From Thioalkalivibrio sp. (GTDB lineage Bacteria; Pseudomonadota; Gammaproteobacteria; Ectothiorhodospirales; Ectothiorhodospiraceae), in the NCBI GenBank assembly GCA_011389655.1, contig JAABTX010000022.1, forward strand, positions 1-39,410: a stretch of 39,410 bases of DNA, written 5' to 3'. Of the stretch, positions 31,240-39,170 are shown in pieces. Each line of letters begins with the position of its first letter. The stretch's first letter is position 1. Under the pieces are notes generated by a model. That model searched no databases and was not told the origin of the DNA. It worked only from the letters and a program-made list of their open reading frames with translations. The position numbers were made by a program, and so were the translations under genes.

Positions 31240-31782
31240 TCAGGTCAGGTAGTACACCTGAGGTTCATTACCCGTCTCCTCCAGCAGGGCCTTGTGCGGC
31301 CGCGTCGCCAGCAGTCGGCTTACCGTCGATTGCGCATCGCTCAGGAGACCGAAGTGCATGCAGTGTGTCGGGCAGGCACTGACGCAGGCCGGGTCCTGGC
31401 CCTTCTCCACCCGGTGATGGCAGAAGGTGCACTTGTCGATGTAGCCGTCCGGCGTCATGATCAGCCGCGCATCGTAGGGGCAGGCGGCGATGCAGGCCTT
31501 GCAACCGGTGCACTTGCTCGGCTCCACCAGCACGATGTTCGAGTTCTGCCAGGTATAGGTGGCGCCCGTGGGACAGGCGTGCACGCAGGTGGCGTGGGTA
31601 CAGTGATTGCAGCGCTCCGAGCGGAATTCGGTCGTCAGATCGGGGTAGCGCCCGCGCGTGGCCTCCACAACCCAGTCCCTGTTGAGCCCCGCCGGCAGTT
31701 TGTTCTCTGTCTTGCAGGCAACCACGCAGTCACCGCAGCCGATGCAGAGGTTCGTGTCGATCACCATCGCGTAGACCTTCAT
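31240..31782 (-). CDS. Four-cluster ferredoxin subunit of the PsrA-like complex
   Basis: This 180-residue iron-sulfur subunit (PsrB/DmsB type) has sixteen cysteines in four motifs: CIGCGDCVVAC, CNHCTHATCVHAC, CTGCKACIAAC, and CTFC with distal CVSACPTHC. It would relay electrons between the catalytic molybdoenzyme and the membrane subunit. No signal peptide is seen, so it is probably co-exported with the Tat-signal subunit. Its start overlaps the stop of the catalytic gene by four bases (ATGA), a sign of coupled translation and one complex. Confidence 0.93.
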   Translation of the reverse strand: MKVYAMVIDTNLCIGCGDCVVACKTENKLPAGLNRDWVVEATRGRYPDLTTEFRSERCNHCTHATCVHACPTGATYTWQNSNIVLVEPSKCTGCKACIAACPYDARLIMTPDGYIDKCTFCHHRVEKGQDPACVSACPTHCMHFGLLSDAQSTVSRLLATRPHKALLEETGNEPQVYYLT

Positions 31783-33968
31783 GCGAGCTGCTCCTCAGGA
31801 ACCAGTGTTACGAAATTCCCGCGCATGCCGGTACCTCCCATGATCGGGTCGATGAGGACACGGGTCATCAGATGATTGTCGTCTGCGCCACGTTGGCTGG
31901 CCAGCCGCAGTCGCGGATCCTTCTGGCCAAAGCCGTGAACGATGAACACGGAATCGGGGCGAATGCGTTCCGTCACGCGCACCCGGACCCGGTTGCTCAC
32001 CACCCCGTCCTGGTTGCGCAGCCGCACGTAGTCCCCACTGCTCAGGGCGAAATCCCTCGCCACCAGTGGATTCACCCAGACGGCATTCTCTGGCATCAAT
32101 TCGAACAGGGTCGGGTTATTGATGGTGCGACCGAAGGTATGCGCCGGCGCACGGCCGTAACTCAGGTGGAAGTAGCGCTCGGGCGGTCGCCGAGGCGGGG
32201 CATATTTCGGCAACGGATCATGCCCGAAGGACGCGAGCATCTCGGAATACAGCTCGATCCGGCCGCTCGGTGTCCTGAATTCGACGGCCTCCCCGGGTTC
32301 GAAGAACTTCGCGGTGGTGCGCGGAAAGGACTTGACGCCCAGTTGCCGCATCTCCTCAAGCGAACTGCCCACCTGCTGCAGTTGCCAGTCCACCTCCTCG
32401 GCATAGTCCTCCCAGGGGAAGTAGGCGCCCAGATCCAGCCGCTCGGCAATCTGCTTCGCGATCCACCAGGCCGGCTTGCTGTCGTACCGGGGCTCGAAGG
32501 CCGGAAACGACACCGCGAGGGCCGGCTGTCGTTCCGGACTGTTCCGGATGGGGTCAAGCCGCTCCAGGTAGGTGCACTCGGGAAGGACCACATCCGCGTA
32601 GCCGGTGATCGCACAGGGCATGGTGTCCACCACCACCATGAGATCCAGGGACTGTGCGGCCGCCTGGATCTGGTCGGCACTCGAGGGCACCGAATAGGGC
32701 AGGTTCGTACCGTAGACGAACCAGCCCTTGAAGAAGGCATCGTCACCGATCGAATTCTCGATCACCACGTTGGTGATGCCGGCTGGCGCCAACGGGTAGT
32801 CCTTCTGCACCTCCGCCATCCAGTCGGTTCTGGGCTCGGGCGCCTCCGGAACGGGATAACTCGGGAGGCTGACCCTCTCGGGGATGAAATATCCGCCCTC
32901 ACGGCCCCATGACCCGAGCAGCGCGTTGAGGATCGCGATCGCCCGACTACGCTGGGTATCATCTCCGTACCAGGTCACGTGACGACCCGGATGCACCAGG
33001 GTCGCCGGCGCATGACGAGCCATTTCGCGCGCGGTCTCCCGGATCACGTCCGCACTGATGCCGGTCTCCAGGAACGCCCATTCCGGGCTGAACGGCAGGA
33101 CATGTTCGGCCAGCTGCTCGAGTCCGGTCGCGTACCGGGCGATATAGTCCTGATCGTACAGACCCTCGTGGATCAGCACGTGGATCCAGGCCAGCAGCAG
33201 CGCCATGTCCGTACCGGGCCGGATCGGGAGCCAGTAACGGGACTTGCCCGCTGCCACCGAGAAGCGCGGATCGACGGTGATCACCGTGGCACGATTCTCA
33301 ACGGCCTTGATCCAGGTCTGCACCTGGCTGTTGTGAAGGTTCTCGCCGAGATGGGATCCGATCAGCACGATGCAGCGGGAATTCTCCATGTCGGTGCGGT
33401 CGGGCGACCCCACGCCCTCTCCGAAGGTCAGGGCGAACCCGACATCCCGCGGACCGCGGCACTGCGCGAACGAAGGCTGGGCAAACCCGGTCGAGCCGAA
33501 GGCTCCGAGAAGGCGCCGGAAATGGGTGCCGCCGACGCCGTGGGACAGCAGGCAGAGTCGGTCTTCGCCATGCGTTTCCGCGATGTTCGACATGCGTGAG
33601 GCGATGAAGTCCAGGGCCTCCTCCCAGGACACCGGCTTGAAGGTCTGCTGGCCGTTTTCCGTGACCCGAAGCATTGGCTGACGCAGACGGTCGGGGTCGC
33701 GGTACATGCCGAGCCCGCCGCTCCCCCGGGTGCAGAACCGGCCGAGGGAATGGAGGTCCTCCGGATTCCCCTCGACCTTCCAGGGCTGCCCGTCCTCCTT
33801 GTATACCGTCCCCGCGCAGCGCCAGAAGCAGACATTGCAGACGATCGGACTGGCCTCGACTTGTCCGCTGCCGGGCAGCCTTGGACTGGCGCAGCCGGTC
33901 ATCAAGGCCGGCGTGGCCGCACCCGCACCCAGCATCGCGGAGAGTTTCAGGAATTCTCTTCGCTTCAT
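31779..33968 (-). CDS. Tat-exported PsrA/PhsA-like molybdopterin oxidoreductase
   Basis: This 729-residue catalytic subunit of the CISM (complex iron-sulfur molybdoenzyme) family starts with a Tat signal RREFLKLSAMLG. An LMTGC site at about 22-26 looks like a lipobox, so the protein may be a Tat-exported lipoprotein. The N-terminal [4Fe-4S] ligands are Cys44, 47, 51 and 79, and the molybdenum-ligating Cys is Cys170 in SFAQCRGPRDV. The CFWRC spacing and overall length resemble polysulfide/thiosulfate and selenium-oxyanion reductases more than formate dehydrogenase, arsenate or nitrate enzymes. The substrate is not readable. Neighbours (two rhodanese-fold proteins, 11-heme cytochrome) suggest sulfane sulfur or selenium chemistry. 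Direction (reduction or oxidation) is open. Confidence 0.88.
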   Translation of the reverse strand: MKRREFLKLSAMLGAGAATPALMTGCASPRLPGSGQVEASPIVCNVCFWRCAGTVYKEDGQPWKVEGNPEDLHSLGRFCTRGSGGLGMYRDPDRLRQPMLRVTENGQQTFKPVSWEEALDFIASRMSNIAETHGEDRLCLLSHGVGGTHFRRLLGAFGSTGFAQPSFAQCRGPRDVGFALTFGEGVGSPDRTDMENSRCIVLIGSHLGENLHNSQVQTWIKAVENRATVITVDPRFSVAAGKSRYWLPIRPGTDMALLLAWIHVLIHEGLYDQDYIARYATGLEQLAEHVLPFSPEWAFLETGISADVIRETAREMARHAPATLVHPGRHVTWYGDDTQRSRAIAILNALLGSWGREGGYFIPERVSLPSYPVPEAPEPRTDWMAEVQKDYPLAPAGITNVVIENSIGDDAFFKGWFVYGTNLPYSVPSSADQIQAAAQSLDLMVVVDTMPCAITGYADVVLPECTYLERLDPIRNSPERQPALAVSFPAFEPRYDSKPAWWIAKQIAERLDLGAYFPWEDYAEEVDWQLQQVGSSLEEMRQLGVKSFPRTTAKFFEPGEAVEFRTPSGRIELYSEMLASFGHDPLPKYAPPRRPPERYFHLSYGRAPAHTFGRTINNPTLFELMPENAVWVNPLVARDFALSSGDYVRLRNQDGVVSNRVRVRVTERIRPDSVFIVHGFGQKDPRLRLASQRGADDNHLMTRVLIDPIMGGTGMRGNFVTLVPEEQLA

Positions 33969-34038
33969 GAAATCGGATCCCGCTTCTTGCTCGTGGGGGG
34001 ACGGTCCGGGCCTGCAGCCGGGTCCTCACGCGAACGCT

Positions 34039-35337
34039 CTACAGCACGCTCAGGCTGCCGTCTTCGTCCACTTCGATGTGCTCGTTCAGAAAGCGCACGT
34101 TAAAGCCCGCTCCGTCGAGCACGCGGCGCGCCATCTCGGCGCGGATTCCCGTGGCACAGACAGCGATGATCTCCTTGCTCTGGTCGAGCTGCTCCAGGCT
34201 GTCCTCGATCGCTTCCAGCGGAATGTGGATCGCTCCCGCGATCTCGGCCTCCGCCACTTCCTGATCCGAGCGCACATCGAGGATGATGAGATCGTCACGG
34301 GTCAGGTCGGTTGCGGCAAACTCCTCGGGAGCAATGGCCCCGGGCGCCAGCTGGCGCTCGTACTCGATCGCATACGCCAGCTGGTCGCTCTCGACCGGCA
34401 GACCCTCGTCCTTCCAGCCTTCAAAACCATCCTTCAGAACCGCAACCCGGCCGTAGCCCCAGCTGGTCAGCTCCCGGAACGCGATCAACACGTCGTCGCT
34501 ATGGTGCTGGTCGCTGTAGAGGATGACAGGCGCCCGCCGGTCGGAGACCCCTGGAAGTCTCGCTTCGCGATCTTCACGGATGAAGCGGTCGGTAAGGGCC
34601 TCGAAGTTGCTGGCCGGCATCGCAACGGCCCCGGGCAGATGACCCGTCGCGCTGATCACCGGGTTACGGGTGTCGATGATCACGTGACCCGGGTTCAAGC
34701 GTTCCGCCACCCAGTTCGGGTCGGCGTGCAGAGGAAGCTGTGCCCGCCGCCAGTCGGGAATTCCGCCCTGATATCCCTTGACATTGGTGTAGCCCGCCCC
34801 CTGGGCCAGGTCGACCGCCTCGCCCGTATAGGGGCAGGTGGCACCGCCGCAGAAGAAGATCAGCAGGTGGTCCTTGTCCTCAGGCAAGGCGGCGATGAAC
34901 TCCTCCTCGTCCATTCGGGGAAACAGGTGCATGGCCGAAGGAATCGTACCGGAGAGATACGGGCCCCGTGGTCGGGTGTCCACCAGGGTGTAGGCTTCAT
35001 CCCCGGTGAGAATGCCCAGCATTTCCTGAATGTCGATCTCGATACCGGGCGGCAACCCGAAGACGATCTTGCGGATCTGGGTTGCGGGGCTCCCGGGGGT
35101 GTACTCGACCTCGATCAGATCGTTTCCTCCCAGATCCCCGATGCCCTCGGCCTCAGCGAACGTGGTGCTCTCGTTGAAACGGACCACAACCGGCTCCTGG
35201 TCGGGGACCCGGATCTGGATCGTATTGGCCAGGCGCGAGATCTCCATGATCCGCCCCTTAACCGTTTCGGCAACAGATGTGATCGGGAACAGAATCAGCA
35301 CAGCGAGCCCGAGTCGGGCCAGAACACTCCAGCGCAT
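34039..35337 (-). CDS. Periplasmic triple-rhodanese protein, middle domain inactive
   Basis: This 432-residue secreted protein has a signal peptide (LARLGLAVLILFPITSVA), a short beta-rich N-terminal domain (about 25-95), then three rhodanese-fold domains. Domain 1 (about 105-205) has an active-site loop CGGATC with Cys163 (and Cys168). Domain 2 (about 215-315) has Ser275 in place of the Cys (ILYSDQHH), so it should be inactive. Domain 3 (about 340-420) has a regular CATGIR loop with Cys394. It could pick up, hold and hand on sulfane sulfur (or selenium) in the periplasm to the molybdoenzyme encoded 70 bases downstream. ATG 35337 has AGGG eight bases before; GTG 35346 is less likely. It is the first gene of the six-gene operon. 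Confidence 0.87.
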   Translation of the reverse strand: MRWSVLARLGLAVLILFPITSVAETVKGRIMEISRLANTIQIRVPDQEPVVVRFNESTTFAEAEGIGDLGGNDLIEVEYTPGSPATQIRKIVFGLPPGIEIDIQEMLGILTGDEAYTLVDTRPRGPYLSGTIPSAMHLFPRMDEEEFIAALPEDKDHLLIFFCGGATCPYTGEAVDLAQGAGYTNVKGYQGGIPDWRRAQLPLHADPNWVAERLNPGHVIIDTRNPVISATGHLPGAVAMPASNFEALTDRFIREDREARLPGVSDRRAPVILYSDQHHSDDVLIAFRELTSWGYGRVAVLKDGFEGWKDEGLPVESDQLAYAIEYERQLAPGAIAPEEFAATDLTRDDLIILDVRSDQEVAEAEIAGAIHIPLEAIEDSLEQLDQSKEIIAVCATGIRAEMARRVLDGAGFNVRFLNEHIEVDEDGSLSVL

Positions 35338-35647
35338 GGTCACCACCCTTTGGTCGATCGCCGATGATCGGAGTCATGGACCCCGGCCTGCCGGCGTTAT
35401 TGTTTGTTTCGAGTCTAGACCAGATTCCCCGGCAGGCAAGGGGATTCCCCCCCGAGCCTGATCGGGATCAGCGGGCCCGATACCGGTAGGCGGAATTGCG
35501 GCTGCAACCGCACCGCGCAAGCTCGGCATGAGATCCGGTCCACGGGGCCCGCGGGCCCATTTCCGGCATCGAACTGGCTCCCAGGGACCCCAGGCCGATT
35601 TCCCGGTCGCCCTACCCTTCCAGGCAGTCGCCCATCACTGGCGCTTC
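35338..35647. other. Gap upstream of the rhodanese-molybdoenzyme operon
   Basis: This 310-base gap separates the operon from the convergently oriented end of the protease gene on the same strand. It carries a probable sigma-70 promoter at 35412-35439 (described separately). The remainder is GC-rich, with no gene I can support and no terminator with a T-run for the protease. Confidence 0.4.
35412..35439 (-). promoter_or_regulatory. Possible sigma-70 promoter of the rhodanese-molybdoenzyme operon
   Basis: On the minus strand TTGCCT (35434-35439) and TAGACT (35412-35417) are separated by 16 bases, close to the TTGACA/TATAAT pattern. About 70 bases of leader would precede the triple-rhodanese start. 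This is a by-eye match. Confidence 0.35.
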
Positions 35648-36400
35648 TCACTGTCGCTCCAGCAGCCTCGAAGCATGACCGGAATAGGGGCGGCCCGACC
35701 GGGCCTGACGCCGCGCCTGCTCGACCTGATCCGGGGCAAGGTGCGTCCGGCTGACTCCCATGCACCCCGCGGACATGAGATTTCCCTGCTCCCGGCACCG
35801 GACGTGGGGCAGGGACAACGCATGGCCCAACTCGTGCGACAGGATCCGGACAAGGTCCCCCTCGATGTCCCGGACCCCTGAAGGACCCCGCTCGCTCTGC
35901 AGCACGGCCGTGATGGGCGGCAGGTAGACACCTCCGGCCTTGCCCCCGAGGTCCCGGATGAAGAAGACATCCCACCCGTCGGATGCCGCATCCGGCGGGA
36001 CCATCCTGGCCATCATCCCGGACCTGCGCGGTATGTTCCCTGCCAGTACACCTTCGTGCATGGCGCCGTCCCGGACCTCGACACGCGAGATCTCCACCGC
36101 CCGCCAGCGAATTCCCGCCTGGTCCCAGACCCGGTTGACCCCTGCGAAAACGCGCGCAAGCTCCGCCCAGGTCAGGGTGGTGGTGACGGTCTCCGAATCG
36201 GGGGCGTGGAGGAGATGGACCCGAAGATCGAGGACGAGGGTCTCGAGGTGGTCCGGTCCAGACCCGGACGGCAGAGCCGGCGCATCTTCATCCAGCGGCT
36301 GCGCAGGCCACTGCTCCCCCGCACCCAGCCCTCCGGAAAGGACGAATGAGAGGACCAGCAGGGCAACGAGCCCGACTCGGGTTGCAGATCTTCCAGGCAT
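35648..36400 (-). CDS. Secreted metzincin-type zinc metallopeptidase
   Basis: This 250-residue protein has an N-terminal signal peptide (VGLVALLVLSFVLSGGLGA) and, near the C-terminus, the zinc-binding motif HELGHALSLPH (HExxHxxxxxH). NLMSAGCMG follows as a Met-turn. Together these define a metzincin/matrixin-like protease. The preceding region (LDLRVHLLHAPDS, VNRVWDQAGIRW) is the usual small metzincin N-part. A secreted protein-cleaving role is likely; the substrate is unknown. ATG 36400 is preferred with GGGAGG upstream. The frame before it is not protein-like. It is divergent from the MFS transporter gene. Confidence 0.85.
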   Translation of the reverse strand: MPGRSATRVGLVALLVLSFVLSGGLGAGEQWPAQPLDEDAPALPSGSGPDHLETLVLDLRVHLLHAPDSETVTTTLTWAELARVFAGVNRVWDQAGIRWRAVEISRVEVRDGAMHEGVLAGNIPRRSGMMARMVPPDAASDGWDVFFIRDLGGKAGGVYLPPITAVLQSERGPSGVRDIEGDLVRILSHELGHALSLPHVRCREQGNLMSAGCMGVSRTHLAPDQVEQARRQARSGRPYSGHASRLLERQ

Positions 36401-36532
36401 GCGGCCTCCCGGGCTGCATGATGCAGACCTTGATTGTGTCCACCTTATCCGACTGACCGCACCGGGGATCAATCCGGAATATTCCGTAGTGCACCCCGGC
36501 AACGGCGGCGGGACGGCCGGCAAATCCGTACC

Positions 36533-37747
36533 ATGAGCACCCGCTCCGCAACCCGCAGGCATCGCTCCGTGCACCCGCTGTTCCCGCACTGGCGTTTTCT
36601 AAGCGCCGGCTTTCTCCTGGTCGCCTTCTCGGCGGTTGGGCAGACCTTCGTGCTGTCTCTGTTCGGGGGTGAGTGGCGCGAGGCCTTCGGACTCTCTCAC
36701 GGACAACTGGGGCTGGCTTATTCCGCGGCCACACTGGCCAGTGCCGTGCTGCTGGTCAGTGCGGGACGCCTGGTCGATCACCTGCCGCTGCGGCGGATGG
36801 TGACCTTCGTGCTGCTCGGGGCGGCGATTGGCAGCGCGGCGCTCGCCGCTGCGCCCGGCGTTCTGGGACTGGTACTCGGGTTCTTTCTGCTGCGCTTCTT
36901 CGGCCAGGGACTGATGACCCATACCGCTCAGACCGCGGTCGCGCGGGCCTTTGGCCGGCATCGTGGGAAGGCCGTGAGCATAACGGTCGCGGGACTCCCG
37001 GTCGCGGAGGCGCTGGCTCCAATCCTGGTGGTGGCCGCGGCGGCGGCCATCGGCTGGCGGTCGACCTGGGGGATCATTGCCCTGGTGATGATCGCCCTCA
37101 CGGTGGTGGTTCCCGCGATGCTGCGCACCCGGCCACCCGAGCACATGGCCACGCCTCCAGACGTGAAGAACGTGACCCACTGGACCCGACGCCAGGTCCT
37201 GCGCGACCTGCGCTTCTATCTGATCCTGCCCGCCCTGATGGGCGCGCCGCTGATCGTGACGGCGGTCTTCTTTCATCAGGTGCCCCTGGCGGAGGCCAAG
37301 GACTGGAGCCTGCCCTGGCTCGCCTCGAGCTTCATCGCGTTCGCGGCTGCCCATCTTCTGTCCCTGTTCTTCGCCGGCCCGCTGGTGGATCGCTTCGGTT
37401 CGCACCGCCTGCTGCCCTGGCACCTTGCACCGTTGTTCCTCGCCCTGCTCGCGCTGCACCAGGCCGAGGGACCCTGGCTTGCGCCGGCATATCTCGGTCT
37501 GGCCGGATTGGGCATGGGCGGCGCCAACGCCCTGATGGGCGTGATCTGGGTCGAGCTCTACGGAACCACGCACCTCGGGGCCATACGGGCAGTGGCGCAG
37601 GCCGCGATGATCCTCTCGACGGCCGCAGCCCCGGTCAGTGTCGGGCTGTTGCTGGACCTCCAGTGGACGATGGAGACGGTCGCGCTGCTACTGGCGGCCT
37701 ACGCGGCGGCCGCATCCGCGTTGGCATGGTGGGGCCTGCGCCGGTAG
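36533..37747 (+). CDS. MFS transporter
   Basis: This 404-residue integral membrane protein of the major facilitator superfamily has about twelve predicted helices. The conserved MFS loop between helices 2 and 3 appears as AGRLVDHLPLRRMV, and similar in the second half (AGPLVDRFGSHRLL). The N-terminus is basic (RRHRSVHPLFPHWR). Substrate cannot be assigned; nitrate/cyanate-type or drug-efflux-type groups are possible. ATG 36533 has a poor ribosome site, but no better start is available. It is divergent from the metzincin gene with 132 bases between. Confidence 0.85.
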   Translation: MSTRSATRRHRSVHPLFPHWRFLSAGFLLVAFSAVGQTFVLSLFGGEWREAFGLSHGQLGLAYSAATLASAVLLVSAGRLVDHLPLRRMVTFVLLGAAIGSAALAAAPGVLGLVLGFFLLRFFGQGLMTHTAQTAVARAFGRHRGKAVSITVAGLPVAEALAPILVVAAAAAIGWRSTWGIIALVMIALTVVVPAMLRTRPPEHMATPPDVKNVTHWTRRQVLRDLRFYLILPALMGAPLIVTAVFFHQVPLAEAKDWSLPWLASSFIAFAAAHLLSLFFAGPLVDRFGSHRLLPWHLAPLFLALLALHQAEGPWLAPAYLGLAGLGMGGANALMGVIWVELYGTTHLGAIRAVAQAAMILSTAAAPVSVGLLLDLQWTMETVALLLAAYAAAASALAWWGLRR

Positions 37748-37917
37748 GGCGACGCTTGACTGCGTGACCAGTACCCCAATGCTTCGATGGGATCCTGCCT
37801 CGGAAGAACCGCTTCCCCGCGCCGATGGCGTCCCGGTCTCGCGTGCGCTGTGCGGCGGAGGGGAGCAGGTTTCGGAGGAAGACGAGGGCGCGCCCGTGCC
37901 CGCATCCGATTGGTGGG
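37748..37917. other. Gap after the MFS gene leading to a REP-like repeat
   Basis: No gene or clear terminator stands out in these 170 bases. The REP-type inverted repeat follows and may end transcription from both sides. Confidence 0.4.
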
Positions 37918-38017
37918 CCCTGCAGGAACGAGGATCGCTCGCGAATGATCCGAGACACGACCAGGCCGGTTGGGTGTTGTGAGAAGACCGTTCGCGAGCA
38001 AGGCTCGCTCCTGCGGG
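37918..38017. repeat. REP/BIME-like inverted repeat
   Basis: The left arm (37918-37947) reads CCTGCAGGAACGAG...CGCTCGCGAA and the right arm (37989-38017) is its imperfect reverse complement, with GAGCAAGGCTCGCTCC. This resembles Pseudomonas-type REP elements (GCTCGCGAA / TTCGCGAGC core). The two arms face each other across about 40 bases, as in a BIME. Lying between convergent MFS and DksA-like genes, it may stop transcription or protect mRNA ends. Confidence 0.7.
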
Positions 38018-38024
38018 AAACGGG

Positions 38025-38384
38025 TCAACCGTCGTGCGCTTCGGCGCAGCGGATGCAGCGTGCGGCGGTGGGATCGAGGTTCAGGCGGCGCGGGTCGATG
38101 GGTTCGTCGCAGTCGATGCAGAAGCCGTAACTGCCGTCGTCACAACGGCGCAGGGCGACCTCGATGCGCCCGAGCGTCTGCACCGCACGGCGCTGATTGT
38201 TCTGGGCCATGGCCTGCTGCTGCAGGGCGTCCATGCGCGAGAGCCGGCCGACACTGGACTGATCCAGGTGCACCGTCGCGGCCGAATCGTCGCGCGCGCC
38301 CTTCAGTTCGAGTATCTCGGCACGCATCCGCAGCAGGCGCTCGCGGAAGCACTGGATATCTTGATGCTCGGTCGAATCAGCCAT
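38025..38384 (-). CDS. DksA/TraR-family zinc-finger protein
   Basis: This 119-residue protein has a coiled-coil N-terminus followed by the C4 zinc finger CIDCDEPIDPRRLNLDPTAA...CIRC near the C-terminus, defining the DksA/TraR family. Such proteins bind RNA polymerase in its secondary channel and tune transcription, often with ppGpp. At 119 residues it is shorter than E. coli DksA (151), so it is probably a DksA-like or TraR-like paralogue rather than the main DksA. GRLSRMDALQQQAMAQ is the family-typical coiled-coil tip region. It is followed downstream by the REP-like repeat. Confidence 0.9.
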   Translation of the reverse strand: MADSTEHQDIQCFRERLLRMRAEILELKGARDDSAATVHLDQSSVGRLSRMDALQQQAMAQNNQRRAVQTLGRIEVALRRCDDGSYGFCIDCDEPIDPRRLNLDPTAARCIRCAEAHDG

Positions 38385-38448
38385 CGCCGAGTAATCCGCG
38401 CAGGATATTCATAAACCGCACTGGCGCCACCGATATCACCCGGGCGCG

Positions 38449-38922
38449 CTACACACCGGGAGGAAGCCTTTCCCGCATGGACTCGCTGAGTTCAACGTCG
38501 TGCACCACCATCACCGGGACGTGCGCATGCCGGATCAACCACTCGGTCGCGGAACCGGACAGCATGCTCACCAGCTGGCTGCGTCCACGGGTACCGATCA
38601 CGATCAGATCCGCGCCCCACTCGCGCGCATGCCGCGCGATCTCCTCCGGGGCGCTGCCAAACACCACCGCGCACTCCTCGCCCTCGATCGCCCAGGCCCG
38701 GAGACGCTCGAGCCCCTTTTCCTCGGCGACCTGCCGCATGTCCTTGGAATGCAATGGCGACGACCCGGCAGAGAACGCGCCCGCAGCACCCGCCGCCACC
38801 TCCGAGGGCTTGACCACTGTCACCAGGCGCTTCAACGCCCCCGGGCAGTGCTCGCGCGCCACCGCCAGTCCCTCGGCCGCCGGCTTGGAGAAATCGATCG
38901 CGATGATGACGCGCTGGAGCAT
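38449..38922 (-). CDS. Universal stress protein (UspA-like)
   Basis: This 157-residue single-domain UspA-type protein has the ATP-binding glycine pattern [17 protein letters not shown] (G-x2-G-x9-G-S). The conserved N-terminal [19 protein letters not shown] and the C-terminal [10 protein letters not shown] are also present. These cytoplasmic proteins rise under stress and often bind ATP. ATG 38922 has AGGAAACC upstream. A longer frame upstream is not protein-like. It is next to a SulP transporter gene that runs in the opposite direction, a common proteobacterial pairing. Confidence 0.92.
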   Translation of the reverse strand: MLQRVIIAIDFSKPAAEGLAVAREHCPGALKRLVTVVKPSEVAAGAAGAFSAGSSPLHSKDMRQVAEEKGLERLRAWAIEGEECAVVFGSAPEEIARHAREWGADLIVIGTRGRSQLVSMLSGSATEWLIRHAHVPVMVVHDVELSESMRERLPPGV

Positions 38923-39170
38923 GCTGGTTTCCTGTTGTACTTGTTGCAGAGCCTGCGAGGGGCTCTCTGCCCCGGATCGCTCTACGGGAGCAGGCGCCGA
39001 TTCAGATCGACCTTCGAGAATGCTACCCTTGCCTGTTGCGCTCGCAGTCCAGCATGAAACGCCCGGCCCGCGCATGCAACCCCAGGCTACCCACCATGGG
39101 TCGCGTCCTTTGTTGCCGCGCTCTCCGGGCCACGTGCAGCGAGCACACCTACGGATCGGGATTCCTCGAC

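Noticed and set aside
30169-35367. Long plus-strand open frames opposite the NrfD, ferredoxin, molybdoenzyme and rhodanese genes
   Set aside because: All are antisense to motif-rich genes and show no recognisable protein pattern.
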